From contig JAGVSV010000060.1 in NCBI GenBank assembly GCA_019137115.1, positions 1-9,766 on the forward strand: a DNA stretch of 9,766 nt, read 5' to 3'. Below the pieces are notes generated by a model. It had not been told where the DNA came from and ran no database searches. It was given only the letters and a program-made list of their open reading frames with translations. Position 1 is the first letter of the stretch. Each line of letters begins with the position of its first letter. Positions 1 to 6,321 of the stretch are shown piece after piece. A program made the translations under genes and the position numbers. The DNA comes from Bacillota bacterium (lineage in GTDB: Bacteria; Bacillota; Clostridia; Christensenellales; Aristaeellaceae).

Positions 1-181
1 CCCCGACTCCCCGTTCAACAAAGGCTACATGGTGGGCATCCGCAACGCCAACGGCAGCTACAACCTGGTCAACAGCGCCTTCAAAACGCTGGTCGGCGGC
101 ACGGTGACCGAAACCAAACAGGTGGCGGAAGCGGAGATCCCCGGCGTGCTGGCCGAGGTGTTTGGGCTGCGAAATATATAA
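1..181 (+). CDS. C-terminal end of an unrecognised protein (5' partial)
   Basis: The frame whose codons begin at base 2 is open from the window edge and gives 59 residues ending in EVFGLRNI before TAA at 179-181. The codon usage is GC-rich and like that of the downstream genes, and a strong terminator follows 21 bases later, so this is the genuine end of a gene. The visible part (for example NKGYMVGIRNANGSYNLV and a closing amphipathic helix EIPGVLAEVFGL) contains no motif I can assign to a family. There are no cysteines and no membrane segment. The first base of the window belongs to a cut codon. Function unknown; a search with the full upstream gene would be needed to name it. Confidence 0.6.
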   Translation, partial: PDSPFNKGYMVGIRNANGSYNLVNSAFKTLVGGTVTETKQVAEAEIPGVLAEVFGLRNI

Positions 182-202
182 GGGAAAAGCAACAGGAATA
201 CC

Positions 203-243
203 ACGCATACCGCGCACGGCAGCCGTGCGCGGTATGCGTTTTG
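203..243 (+). terminator. Rho-independent terminator with a perfect 17-bp stem
   Basis: The arm acgcataccgcgcacgg (203-219) is exactly the reverse complement of 223-239, with a three-base loop (CAG). The stem runs directly into TTTT (239-242). It lies 21 bases after the stop codon of the partial gene and upstream of the next promoter. The stem is longer than usual, while the T run is short for an intrinsic terminator. It would also block antisense transcripts only weakly, because there is no good T run on the other side. Confidence 0.8.
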
Positions 244-259
244 CGCTCCCCACCCCTGG

Positions 260-287
260 TTGACAGTCCCACACACACCGGTATGAT
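260..287 (+). promoter_or_regulatory. Sigma-A type promoter of the glycyl radical enzyme operon
   Basis: A perfect -35 box TTGACA (260-265) is followed after 16 bases by TATGAT (282-287), one mismatch from the -10 consensus. It starts about 20 bases after the terminator of the preceding gene and about 45 bases before the ATG at 332, so it is well placed to drive the GRE/activase operon. No clear operator palindrome is visible between the promoter and the gene. Confidence 0.75.
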
Positions 288-331
288 GAAATCAGATTTT
301 GTTGCACTCGTTTTGACAGGGGGAAGCACAC

Positions 332-1273
332 ATGCCCAGCGAGCGGATTGTCGCGTTGAGAGAACTGGCGCTGCGTCATCCGGCACCGGCGTTGGCCAGC
401 CAGGAGATGCGGTTCCTGTATGCGGAGGGGTGGCGGCGCGGCGCGGGAGAGGTGATCCAGCTGCGGCGGCAGACGCTGGCGCGCGCGCATGTGCTTACGC
501 ATATGACGCCGGTCATTGACGGATACGAGCTGATCGTGGGGCGGCAGAACTTTGGCGTACAGCTCACACCGGAGCAGGCGGAGTTCCTGGCGCTCGCCGA
601 CCAGCTGATCCCGCGCGCCCGGGGCATGGACAGCCACATGGCGCTGGACTATGAAAAACTGATCACCAAAGGCACCGACGGCGTGCGGCAGGAGATCCTC
701 GGGTATAAGCGCGGGCTGGACACGATTAAAAATCCCAAGGACATCGATAAAGAGGTCTTTTACGACAACTGCCTGACAATGCTGGACGCGCTGGAAACGA
801 TGGTGGACAACTACGCCGCCCACGCGCTTTCGTTGGCCGAACAGGCGGACAGCCCGCGGCGCGAGGAGCTGCTGGAGATCGCGGACAATCTACGCCAGGT
901 GCCCAAATATCCCGCCAAAACGTTTTATCAGGCGCTGCAAGCCGTCCAGATGCTGACTTTCCCGCTGGAAGGCCTGTACCAGGCCGGGCGTCCTGACCAG
1001 TATTTGCTGCCGTTCTATGCGGCGGATGTGGCGGCCGGAATCCTTGACGAAGAAAAGGCGCTGGAGCTGATTACCTGCTTCTGCCTGCAATATACGCGCA
1101 CGGTGTCCATGGGGCTGGCGGTGGGGTTCATGGTGGGTGGCCGTGCGCCGGACGGCACGCCGGTGGACAACGCGCTGACAAGGCTGTTCCTGCGCTCGAT
1201 CTTCGACACGCGGCTGGCGTACCCCGGCATCGGCCTGTGCGTAACGAAGGACCCTACTGCGGCTTGCCATTGA
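332..1273 (+). CDS. Glycyl radical enzyme (PFL-like), N-terminal part of a frameshifted gene
   Basis: This is the N-terminal part of a pyruvate formate-lyase-like glycyl radical enzyme (PFL domain). The start ATG at 332 follows AGGGGGAAG at a proper distance. Typical segments are visible: DGYELIVGRQNFGV near residues 63-76 (the family's 'I..dElivG' region), a helical middle, GRPDQYLLPFY near 220-230, and VDNALTRLFLRSIFD followed by YPGIGLCVTKD near 280-307. Family members keep an Arg at the position of the Cys in GLCVTKD. The reading then runs into PTAACH and TGA at 1271-1273, which is unlike the family, whereas the expected continuation (TLLRLAIDSLGRGHTNP) appears in the next frame from 1251. 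The product therefore lacks both the catalytic Cys and the Gly loop and cannot be active alone. Codon use matches the neighbours. It is either a broken gene or a sequence error; the family call is firm and the substrate is unknown. Confidence 0.85.
   Translation: MPSERIVALRELALRHPAPALASQEMRFLYAEGWRRGAGEVIQLRRQTLARAHVLTHMTPVIDGYELIVGRQNFGVQLTPEQAEFLALADQLIPRARGMDSHMALDYEKLITKGTDGVRQEILGYKRGLDTIKNPKDIDKEVFYDNCLTMLDALETMVDNYAAHALSLAEQADSPRREELLEIADNLRQVPKYPAKTFYQALQAVQMLTFPLEGLYQAGRPDQYLLPFYAADVAAGILDEEKALELITCFCLQYTRTVSMGLAVGFMVGGRAPDGTPVDNALTRLFLRSIFDTRLAYPGIGLCVTKDPTAACH
1245..1270 (+). other. Frameshift junction inside the glycyl radical enzyme gene
   Basis: The upstream frame makes sense up to ...VTKD (codons to 1252), and the downstream frame makes sense from TLLRLAID (codon acc at 1251). 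The downstream frame has a TAA at 1242-1244 and the upstream frame stops with TGA at 1271-1273, so the break must lie between these. From my recollection of how glycerol-dehydratase-type enzymes read here (R-x-x-x-x-T-P-x-x-L-L), about three residues (T, P and one more) are missing, which would correspond to a deletion of about 11 bases. A one-base insertion would restore the frame too, but not the missing residues. There is no obvious slippery heptamer plus structure to suggest programmed frameshifting. Confidence 0.8.
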
Positions 1274-1277
1274 CTCG

Positions 1278-2420
1278 TTGGGGCGCGGACACACCAACCC
1301 GGCGCTGTTCGGCGATGACGTGATCACCGAGGGGCTGATGCGGCTGGGCCTGCCCCGGGACGAAGCCAGCCAGTATGTGCACTCCACCTGCGTGGAGATC
1401 ACGCCTGTCAAGCGTTCCGGCGTGTGGGTGGCCGCCCCCTACCACAACCTGGTGGCACCGCTGCTTGATATCCTGCATGGCCCCGAAGCCGACAGCATGG
1501 ACAGCCTGGAGGCCATCAAGGCCGCGTGGCGGCGGGGGGTCAGCGCCGCGGTGCGCAAAGGGCTGGAGAATGAAAACCGCATGATGTACAACCGCACGCT
1601 GACGCACCACCACCCGCTGGTGTCGTGCTTTGTGGACGATTGCCTGAAGCGCGGGTTGGATGTGGACAACGGCGGCGCGCGGTATGCCTACATGGCGCCG
1701 TCGCTGGTGGGCATGGCCAACCTGGTGGATTCGTTGATCGCGCTGGATCATGTGGTGTTCCGGGAGAAAAAGCGCACGCTCAGGCAGTTTGCCAAGGCAC
1801 TGTCCAACGATTTCGCAGGCGAGGAACCGCTGCACGCCTACATCATGCACCATCTGCCGCGCTACGGGAACGACGACCCCGAGGCCGATCAGCTGGCGCA
1901 GGAGATCACCACGTTTCTGGCGCAGGTGCTGGACGGCCTGACCACCTACATGGGGGAACCGCTGGTGCCCAGCCTCTTTTGCTGGATCATGCACGAGCGC
2001 CTGGGGCGCGACACCGGCGCCAGCCCGGACGGCCGCCTGGCCGGTTTCCCGCTGGGCGACGGCTCCGGCCCCGCGCAGGGGCGCGAGCAGCACGGCCCCA
2101 CCGCGTCCATCCTGTCCTCCACCTCCTGGGATCACGCGCCGTTCATCGGCGGCATCGCGGTCAACCTCAAGCTGAGCAAAGCGTTCTTTGAGGAAAATGT
2201 GATTAGGGACACCATGAACCTGGTGCGCGTGTTCTTTGAGCGCGGCGGGTTTGAAATGCAGCTGAACGTGGTCGACCGGCAGCAACTGCTGGACGCGCAA
2301 AAGAACCCCGACGCGCACCGCGACCTGGTCGTGCGCATCGGTGGCTACAGCGATTTCTTTACGAATTTGAGCCCGCAGATGCAGGAGGAAGTGCTGCTGC
2401 GCACCGAGCACAGCCGGTAA
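1278..2420 (+). CDS. Glycyl radical enzyme, C-terminal catalytic part of a frameshifted gene
   Basis: This is the second part of the same GRE. The TTG at 1278 is only the first possible start in the frame and has no ribosome binding site; homologous sequence begins earlier, at 1251. It carries the thiyl-radical cysteine in HSTCVE (Cys38 here, codon 1389-1391) and the glycyl-radical loop VVRIGGYSDFF (Gly356, codon 2343-2345), 25 residues before the end, as in all GREs. Cys-Val-Glu, with a Glu two residues after the Cys, is the pattern of the dehydratase, decarboxylase and C-N lyase classes (glycerol dehydratase, choline lyase, hydroxyproline dehydratase). It is not the Cys-Cys pair of true pyruvate formate-lyase. 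The joined protein would be about 695-700 residues, shorter than the 780-850 usual for these classes. The substrate cannot be named. The activase gene follows 80-odd bases downstream. Confidence 0.85.
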   Translation: MGRGHTNPALFGDDVITEGLMRLGLPRDEASQYVHSTCVEITPVKRSGVWVAAPYHNLVAPLLDILHGPEADSMDSLEAIKAAWRRGVSAAVRKGLENENRMMYNRTLTHHHPLVSCFVDDCLKRGLDVDNGGARYAYMAPSLVGMANLVDSLIALDHVVFREKKRTLRQFAKALSNDFAGEEPLHAYIMHHLPRYGNDDPEADQLAQEITTFLAQVLDGLTTYMGEPLVPSLFCWIMHERLGRDTGASPDGRLAGFPLGDGSGPAQGREQHGPTASILSSTSWDHAPFIGGIAVNLKLSKAFFEENVIRDTMNLVRVFFERGGFEMQLNVVDRQQLLDAQKNPDAHRDLVVRIGGYSDFFTNLSPQMQEEVLLRTEHSR

Positions 2421-2458
2421 GCGGGCATCGCGGCCCCTGTTTTCCCCACACCCTGAAT

Positions 2459-2476
2459 GGAGGTACAGACCCCATC
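2459..2476 (+). promoter_or_regulatory. Ribosome binding site followed by an ATC in the start position of the activase
   Basis: GGAGGT at 2459-2464 is the only strong Shine-Dalgarno sequence between the GRE and the activase. Nine bases later, in the activase frame, stands ATC (2474-2476). Translation from there would give x-TASEATRGRVFDIQRF, a normal-length leader for a GRE activase. The first conventional in-frame start is the GTG at 2504, which has no ribosome binding site and would remove about ten leader residues. An original ATG changed to ATC by mutation or sequencing error, or a rare ATC start, would all explain this. Confidence 0.55.
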
Positions 2477-2503
2477 ACAGCAAGTGAAGCCACGCGTGGG
2501 CGC

Positions 2504-3394
2504 GTGTTTGATATCCAGCGTTTTTGCGTGCACGACGGCCCGGGCATCCGCACCAGCGTTTTTTTGAAGGGCTGTCCCCTGCGCTGCCGCTGGTGCCACA
2601 ACCCGGAGGGCATTTCGCCCGATCCCGTGGTCGGCTATGACCCCCGAGCCTGCATCTCCTGCGGGGCGTGCGTTGCTGTCTGCCCCAAACACCACCGCAT
2701 ACAGGGCGGAATGCATGTATATCTCCGGTCAGACGGTTGCCCGGATTGCCTGGCGGCTGCCCAGGCCTGCGTGCCGGGGGCGCTGCAGGTGGCGGGGAAA
2801 TGGATGACCGTCGCCGAAGTGATGGAAACCGTGCGGCGGGACATCCCGTTCTATGGCGCTGCCGGTGGGCTGACGATCACCGGCGGCGAGCCCACGATGC
2901 AGCCAGCTTTCGCCAACACACTGGCCGCCGCGGCCCAGGCCGAAGGCATCTCCGTGGTTGTGGAAACCTGCGGCATGTGTGACCCCGATGTGCTGCTGAC
3001 ATTGGCAAAACACGCCGACCTGTTCCTGTATGACATCAAGGAAACCGACCCCATTCGCCACAGAGCCCATACCGGCGCTGACCCGCAACGCATCCTGGAC
3101 AATCTGCGCGCGCTGGACGCGGCGGGGCACCCAACCGTCCTGCGCTGCCCGGTCATCCCCGGCCTCAACGACCGCGCCGACCACATGGAGGGTATCTCCG
3201 CAATCGCCAACGCGCTCCAGCACGTGCAGGCGATTGAGCTGATGCCCTACCACCCGCTCGGGCAGGGCAAGGCGGAGCGGTTCGGGATACAGGGCGATCC
3301 TGCCCTGCCACAGCATGTGATGGCAAAGCGGGACGCGGAGACGCTGGCGAAATATCTAAGGGATCGTACGCACATCGCCGTCCGGGTGTCGTAA
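2504..3394 (+). CDS. Glycyl radical enzyme activating enzyme (radical SAM)
   Basis: A radical SAM enzyme that would install the glycyl radical on the GRE just upstream, using SAM and a [4Fe-4S] cluster in the cytoplasm. Numbered from the GTG, the opening FDIQRFCVHDGPGIRTSVF is diagnostic for GRE activases. The radical SAM cysteines are Cys24, Cys28 and Cys31 (GCPLRCRWC), and TGGEP near residue 127 is the SAM-contacting GGE motif. A ferredoxin-like insert follows the SAM cysteines: Cys50, 53, 56 and 60 form a complete set (CISCGACVAVCP), while the second set has only Cys79, Cys82 and Cys89, with Ala85 where a cysteine is expected. Insert-bearing activases serve the dehydratase/decarboxylase-type GREs, agreeing with the CVE motif of the partner. 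The start is uncertain: GTG at 2504 is the first standard codon, but the ribosome binding site points to ATC at 2474. The gene ends 7 bases before the convergent fucosidase. Confidence 0.88.
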   Translation: MFDIQRFCVHDGPGIRTSVFLKGCPLRCRWCHNPEGISPDPVVGYDPRACISCGACVAVCPKHHRIQGGMHVYLRSDGCPDCLAAAQACVPGALQVAGKWMTVAEVMETVRRDIPFYGAAGGLTITGGEPTMQPAFANTLAAAAQAEGISVVVETCGMCDPDVLLTLAKHADLFLYDIKETDPIRHRAHTGADPQRILDNLRALDAAGHPTVLRCPVIPGLNDRADHMEGISAIANALQHVQAIELMPYHPLGQGKAERFGIQGDPALPQHVMAKRDAETLAKYLRDRTHIAVRVS

Positions 3395-3401
3395 CCCGCG
3401 C

Positions 3402-4376
3402 CTAGGCCCGGCCCACCTCGCGTAAAATATCCACCGCCGGCCCGGGGATCCGGCCCAGCGCATCCGGGCCCACGTTGAGCAGATAGTTGATCCCGCGCTC
3501 ATTGAGGTGTTGCTTCAGTTGCAGCACCTTTTTCGCGTCCTTCCAGTTGTTGTCAAAGGATTTGTAGCCCCAGGTGTCGTTGAGCGTGGCCGGGGTTTCA
3601 AACAGGCCGCCGGTTTTGTGGTCGTCGGGGATTTCGTTGTCGCCCATCGAGGCATAATCCCCCATGCCGTTGCCGATGCGGGAGTTGATCAGGCAGTTGG
3701 GCTGCAGTTCATGCACCATGTCGGCCAGCTCGCGGCTTTGCTCGGCCGAGATCGTCAGCGGCGTGTCAAACCAGATCAGGCACAGATCGCCGTACTGGGT
3801 GAGGATTTCGCGCACCTGCGGCTTGATCTTGCGCTCATAGCAGCGCGTGTAGTTTTTCTGGCTGGCGTCGGGGTAATCCCAGTTGTTCGTCCAGCTCATG
3901 CCGCCTTTCCCGGCCGGGGCGCCGTTGTTGGCTGGCGTCAGATAGCCGCCGCCATCTGGGTCGCTCCAGTCCAGATCCTGCGAATAGTACAGGCCCAGCT
4001 TCATGTTGTGGCGCGCGCAGGCGTTGGCGAGCTCCCCGATCACGTCGCGCGCAAACGGCGTGGCGTCCACGATGTTGAACGCGCTGACCTTTGAGTGGTA
4101 CATCGCAAACCCGTCGTGATGCTTGCTGGTCACCACGATGTAGCGCATGCCGGCGTCCTGCGCGACCTTCACCCATTCGTCAGCGTCAAACAGAATCGGG
4201 TTGAACGCCACCGCCAGGCGATGGTACTCCGCGTTGGGGATTTCGTAGCGCGATTGCAGCCATTCGCCGATGTAGCGCATGCGCTGCCCCTTCCATTCCC
4301 CGGCGGGCAGGCAGTATAGCCCCCAGTGTACCATCAGGCCGAACCTGGCTTCGCGAAACCATGCGTGCTTGTCCAT
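3402..4376 (-). CDS. GH29 alpha-L-fucosidase-like glycoside hydrolase, compact
   Basis: A family 29 glycoside hydrolase that would release alpha-linked L-fucose from glycans. From the ATG at 4376 the protein is 324 residues. It shows the GH29 signature blocks in order: ARFGLMVHWGLYCLPAGEW (residues 10-28), TSKHHDGFAMYHS (His86, His87, Asp88), KLGLYYSQDLDWSDP, then CLIWFDTP with Asp204 in the position of the retaining nucleophile, and YLLNVGPDALGRIPGPA at the end. Members are usually 420-500 residues; this one ends at the close of the catalytic barrel with no C-terminal beta-sandwich. No signal peptide is seen, so it is probably cytoplasmic and acts on imported oligosaccharides. The start is chosen because GAGGGGGG lies just upstream, and because a promoter lies at 4416-4444, inside the longer open frame that begins at 4469. 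The general acid is not identifiable from sequence alone. A related carbohydrate specificity is possible. Confidence 0.85.
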   Translation of the reverse strand: MDKHAWFREARFGLMVHWGLYCLPAGEWKGQRMRYIGEWLQSRYEIPNAEYHRLAVAFNPILFDADEWVKVAQDAGMRYIVVTSKHHDGFAMYHSKVSAFNIVDATPFARDVIGELANACARHNMKLGLYYSQDLDWSDPDGGGYLTPANNGAPAGKGGMSWTNNWDYPDASQKNYTRCYERKIKPQVREILTQYGDLCLIWFDTPLTISAEQSRELADMVHELQPNCLINSRIGNGMGDYASMGDNEIPDDHKTGGLFETPATLNDTWGYKSFDNNWKDAKKVLQLKQHLNERGINYLLNVGPDALGRIPGPAVDILREVGRA

Positions 4377-4415
4377 GGACGGTTCCCCCCTCTGTGTTTG
4401 TTGTTGCTTGGCTTC

Positions 4416-4444
4416 AACATACCCGTGATCACAGGCGGTGTCAA
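4416..4444 (-). promoter_or_regulatory. Promoter of the fucosidase gene, with a palindrome in the spacer
   Basis: Read on the minus strand, TTGACA (4444-4439) is followed after 17 bases by TATGTT (4421-4416), about 40 bases upstream of the ATG at 4376. The spacer contains the perfect 8-bp palindrome GTGATCAC (4425-4432), a plausible operator half or core. It is the best promoter in the divergent region and shows that the fucosidase cannot start at the farther upstream ATG. Confidence 0.7.
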
Positions 4445-4453
4445 TCGTCGCGC

Positions 4454-4483
4454 TTGCTGGACGGGGCATGCGCCGGGTATAGT
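4454..4483 (+). promoter_or_regulatory. Probable promoter of the B12-binding radical SAM gene
   Basis: TTGCTG (4454-4459) and TATAGT (4478-4483) are separated by 18 bases and lie 44 bases before the TTG start at 4527. The match to consensus is moderate. It is back to back with the minus-strand fucosidase promoter, with the two -35 boxes only 9 bases apart, so both genes could be influenced by one regulator. Confidence 0.5.
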
Positions 4484-4526
4484 GGCGTAGGTGTCATTTG
4501 TCCCCTGACGATAAAGGAGAAACGCC

Positions 4527-6296
4527 TTGTCCAACCGGCTGCCCGTGCGTATCGCACTTACGGGCATCAACTCCCAGTATGTGCATTCCGCGCTGGCGCC
4601 ATGGTGCCTGAAAGCGGGGCTGGCGGCTTATGCCCGCACGCCGCATGAGGCGACCGTGGTGGAGGGCACCGTCAACGAGCCTTATGAGCGCGTGGCTGGG
4701 CGCATCATCGAGCTGGCGCCCGATGTGCTGGGCGTCAGCTGCTATATCTGGAATATCGCGTATGTAGAAGCGCTGCTGCCGATGTTGCGCGCGGCGCTTG
4801 GCGATTGTGTGATCGTGCTGGGCGGGCCGGAGGTGGGTTACCGCGCGGAGGATGTGCTGGCCCGCTGCCTGCAGGCGGATTTCGTGCTGTCCGGCGAGGG
4901 CGAGTTGCCGCTGGCGATGCTGGTGGATGCGCTGGACGGCCTGACGCTGGCAATTGGTACAGAAGCGCTGACCATCGAAGATGCCGCGCAACAGGCGGCA
5001 CTGGCCGCGGTGCCGGGGCTGTGCTTCCGCACGGGCGCAGGCTTCCATGAAGCCGCGCCGCACCAGCACGACGCCATGCAGCCCAGCCCGTACTCGCCCG
5101 CGTATCTGGACGCGCTGGGCGGGCGCATCGCCTATCTGGAAACCAGCCGCGGGTGCCCGTATGCGTGCGCGTTCTGTCTGTCGGGACGCGGGGAAACCTT
5201 GCGGCAGTTGCCGATGGAGCGCGCCCGGCAGGATATTTTACTTCTGGCCAACAGCGGCGCCAAAACCGTCAAGTTCGTTGACCGCACGTTCAACGCCGAC
5301 CGTGCCCGCGCGCGGGATATCCTCGCGTTTATCGCACGGGAGCATGGCCGGAGCATTCCCGACGGCGTGTGCTTCCACTTTGAAATCGCCGGTGACCTGC
5401 TGGATGAGGACACGCTGGCGCTGGTGGAAGCCGCCCCCAAAGGGCTGTTCCAGTTTGAAATCGGCCTGCAATCGATGGATGAAACCACGCTGCGTCTGGT
5501 GCGGCGGCGCACCGACATGGCGCACCTTGTCAGGCAGGTAGTCCGGCTGATCGCCTGCGGCCGCGCCCATGTGCACCTGGATTTGATCGCCGGCCTGCCC
5601 GATGAAACGCTGGCGATGTTCGCGCGCGGCTTTGACCGGGCGTACCGTCTGCGCCCGCACACGCTGCAGCTGGGCTTTCTAAAGCTGCTGCACGGCAGCG
5701 CGATGCGCGACCAACCGGACGTGTACCCCTGCGAATTCGACCCCGCGCCGCCCTACCAGGTGGTGTCTACGCCCGCGATGAGTGCGGAGGATTTCGCGGT
5801 GCTGACCACCATGGAGCGCGCACTGGACAAGCTGCACAACAGCGGCCGCTTCGCGCGCACGCTGAAGTGGCTGACCGAGGACGGCGGGCAAACCCCGTTT
5901 GACCTGTTCCAGCTGCTGGGGCAGGCCATCCTGGCCGCCGAACAGCGCGCGGGCAAGCCCAGTTTGTCGCTGGACGAATTGACCGACGTCGTGCATGATG
6001 CGCTCGCTGCCCACCTGCCCGCGCACGCGGCGCTGCTGCGCGACCTGCTGCTGATGGATCGCCTTTCCTCCACGCCCACCACGGTGCTGCCGCGCAGCCT
6101 TAAGCGCGGCGACCCCCGCTACCATACCGTCAAGCGCGCGCTTCACCGGCGTTTCCCCCGGGAAAACAAGCCCCGCGCGATCGGTTTCCTGTACGAGCGG
6201 GGCGGGGATACGGCGGTGTGGTGCGATTATGACAAAAAGGACCCGGTAACAGGGCTGTACGCGCTGCAACAGGCCAGCGTGGCGGACATCCTCTGA
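4527..6296 (+). CDS. B12-binding domain radical SAM protein with DUF4080
   Basis: A 589-residue cytoplasmic radical SAM protein of a class widespread in Clostridia, with no assigned reaction. The N-terminal part (about residues 6-140, RIALTGINSQYVHSALAP to DFVLSGEGELPL) has the Rossmann-like cobalamin-binding fold pattern, with the usual GGPEV segment but no DxHxxG motif, as is common in this class. The radical SAM core begins near residue 200 with YLETSRGCPYACAFCLSG (Cys210, Cys214, Cys217), followed by FVDRTFN, FEIGLQS and HLDLIAGLPDE. The C-terminal part (about 440-585), ending with KPRAIGFLYERGGDTAVWCDY, matches what I know of DUF4080. TTG is chosen as start because AAGGAG stands 7 bases before it and the sequence aligns from there. 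It is monocistronic and convergent with the PHP gene. Methyltransferase or RNA/metabolite-modifying roles have been guessed for relatives, but nothing here decides. Confidence 0.85.
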   Translation: MSNRLPVRIALTGINSQYVHSALAPWCLKAGLAAYARTPHEATVVEGTVNEPYERVAGRIIELAPDVLGVSCYIWNIAYVEALLPMLRAALGDCVIVLGGPEVGYRAEDVLARCLQADFVLSGEGELPLAMLVDALDGLTLAIGTEALTIEDAAQQAALAAVPGLCFRTGAGFHEAAPHQHDAMQPSPYSPAYLDALGGRIAYLETSRGCPYACAFCLSGRGETLRQLPMERARQDILLLANSGAKTVKFVDRTFNADRARARDILAFIAREHGRSIPDGVCFHFEIAGDLLDEDTLALVEAAPKGLFQFEIGLQSMDETTLRLVRRRTDMAHLVRQVVRLIACGRAHVHLDLIAGLPDETLAMFARGFDRAYRLRPHTLQLGFLKLLHGSAMRDQPDVYPCEFDPAPPYQVVSTPAMSAEDFAVLTTMERALDKLHNSGRFARTLKWLTEDGGQTPFDLFQLLGQAILAAEQRAGKPSLSLDELTDVVHDALAAHLPAHAALLRDLLLMDRLSSTPTTVLPRSLKRGDPRYHTVKRALHRRFPRENKPRAIGFLYERGGDTAVWCDYDKKDPVTGLYALQQASVADIL

Positions 6297-6321
6297 CCGC
6301 CACGCCCGCGCCCGGCGCGCG

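Noticed and set aside
1245..1270. Programmed ribosomal frameshifting in the GRE
   Set aside because: No slippery heptamer or internal Shine-Dalgarno stimulator is seen, and residues expected by the family are missing at the junction, which favours a deletion.
1254..2411. Long open frame on the minus strand (385 codons) opposite the GRE
   Set aside because: It mirrors the GC-rich third-position bias of the GRE, has a low-complexity His/Arg/Gln/Val composition with no domain, and the plus frame carries unmistakable catalytic motifs.
4377..4469. Upstream extension of the fucosidase to an ATG at 4469
   Set aside because: The extension is not family-like, has no ribosome binding site and contains the gene's own promoter; the ATG at 4376 has a strong Shine-Dalgarno sequence.
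6297..6321. GC-rich hairpin (GCGC-CCG-GCGC) between the convergent DUF4080 and PHP genes as a terminator
   Set aside because: The stem is only four pairs and there is no T run on either strand.
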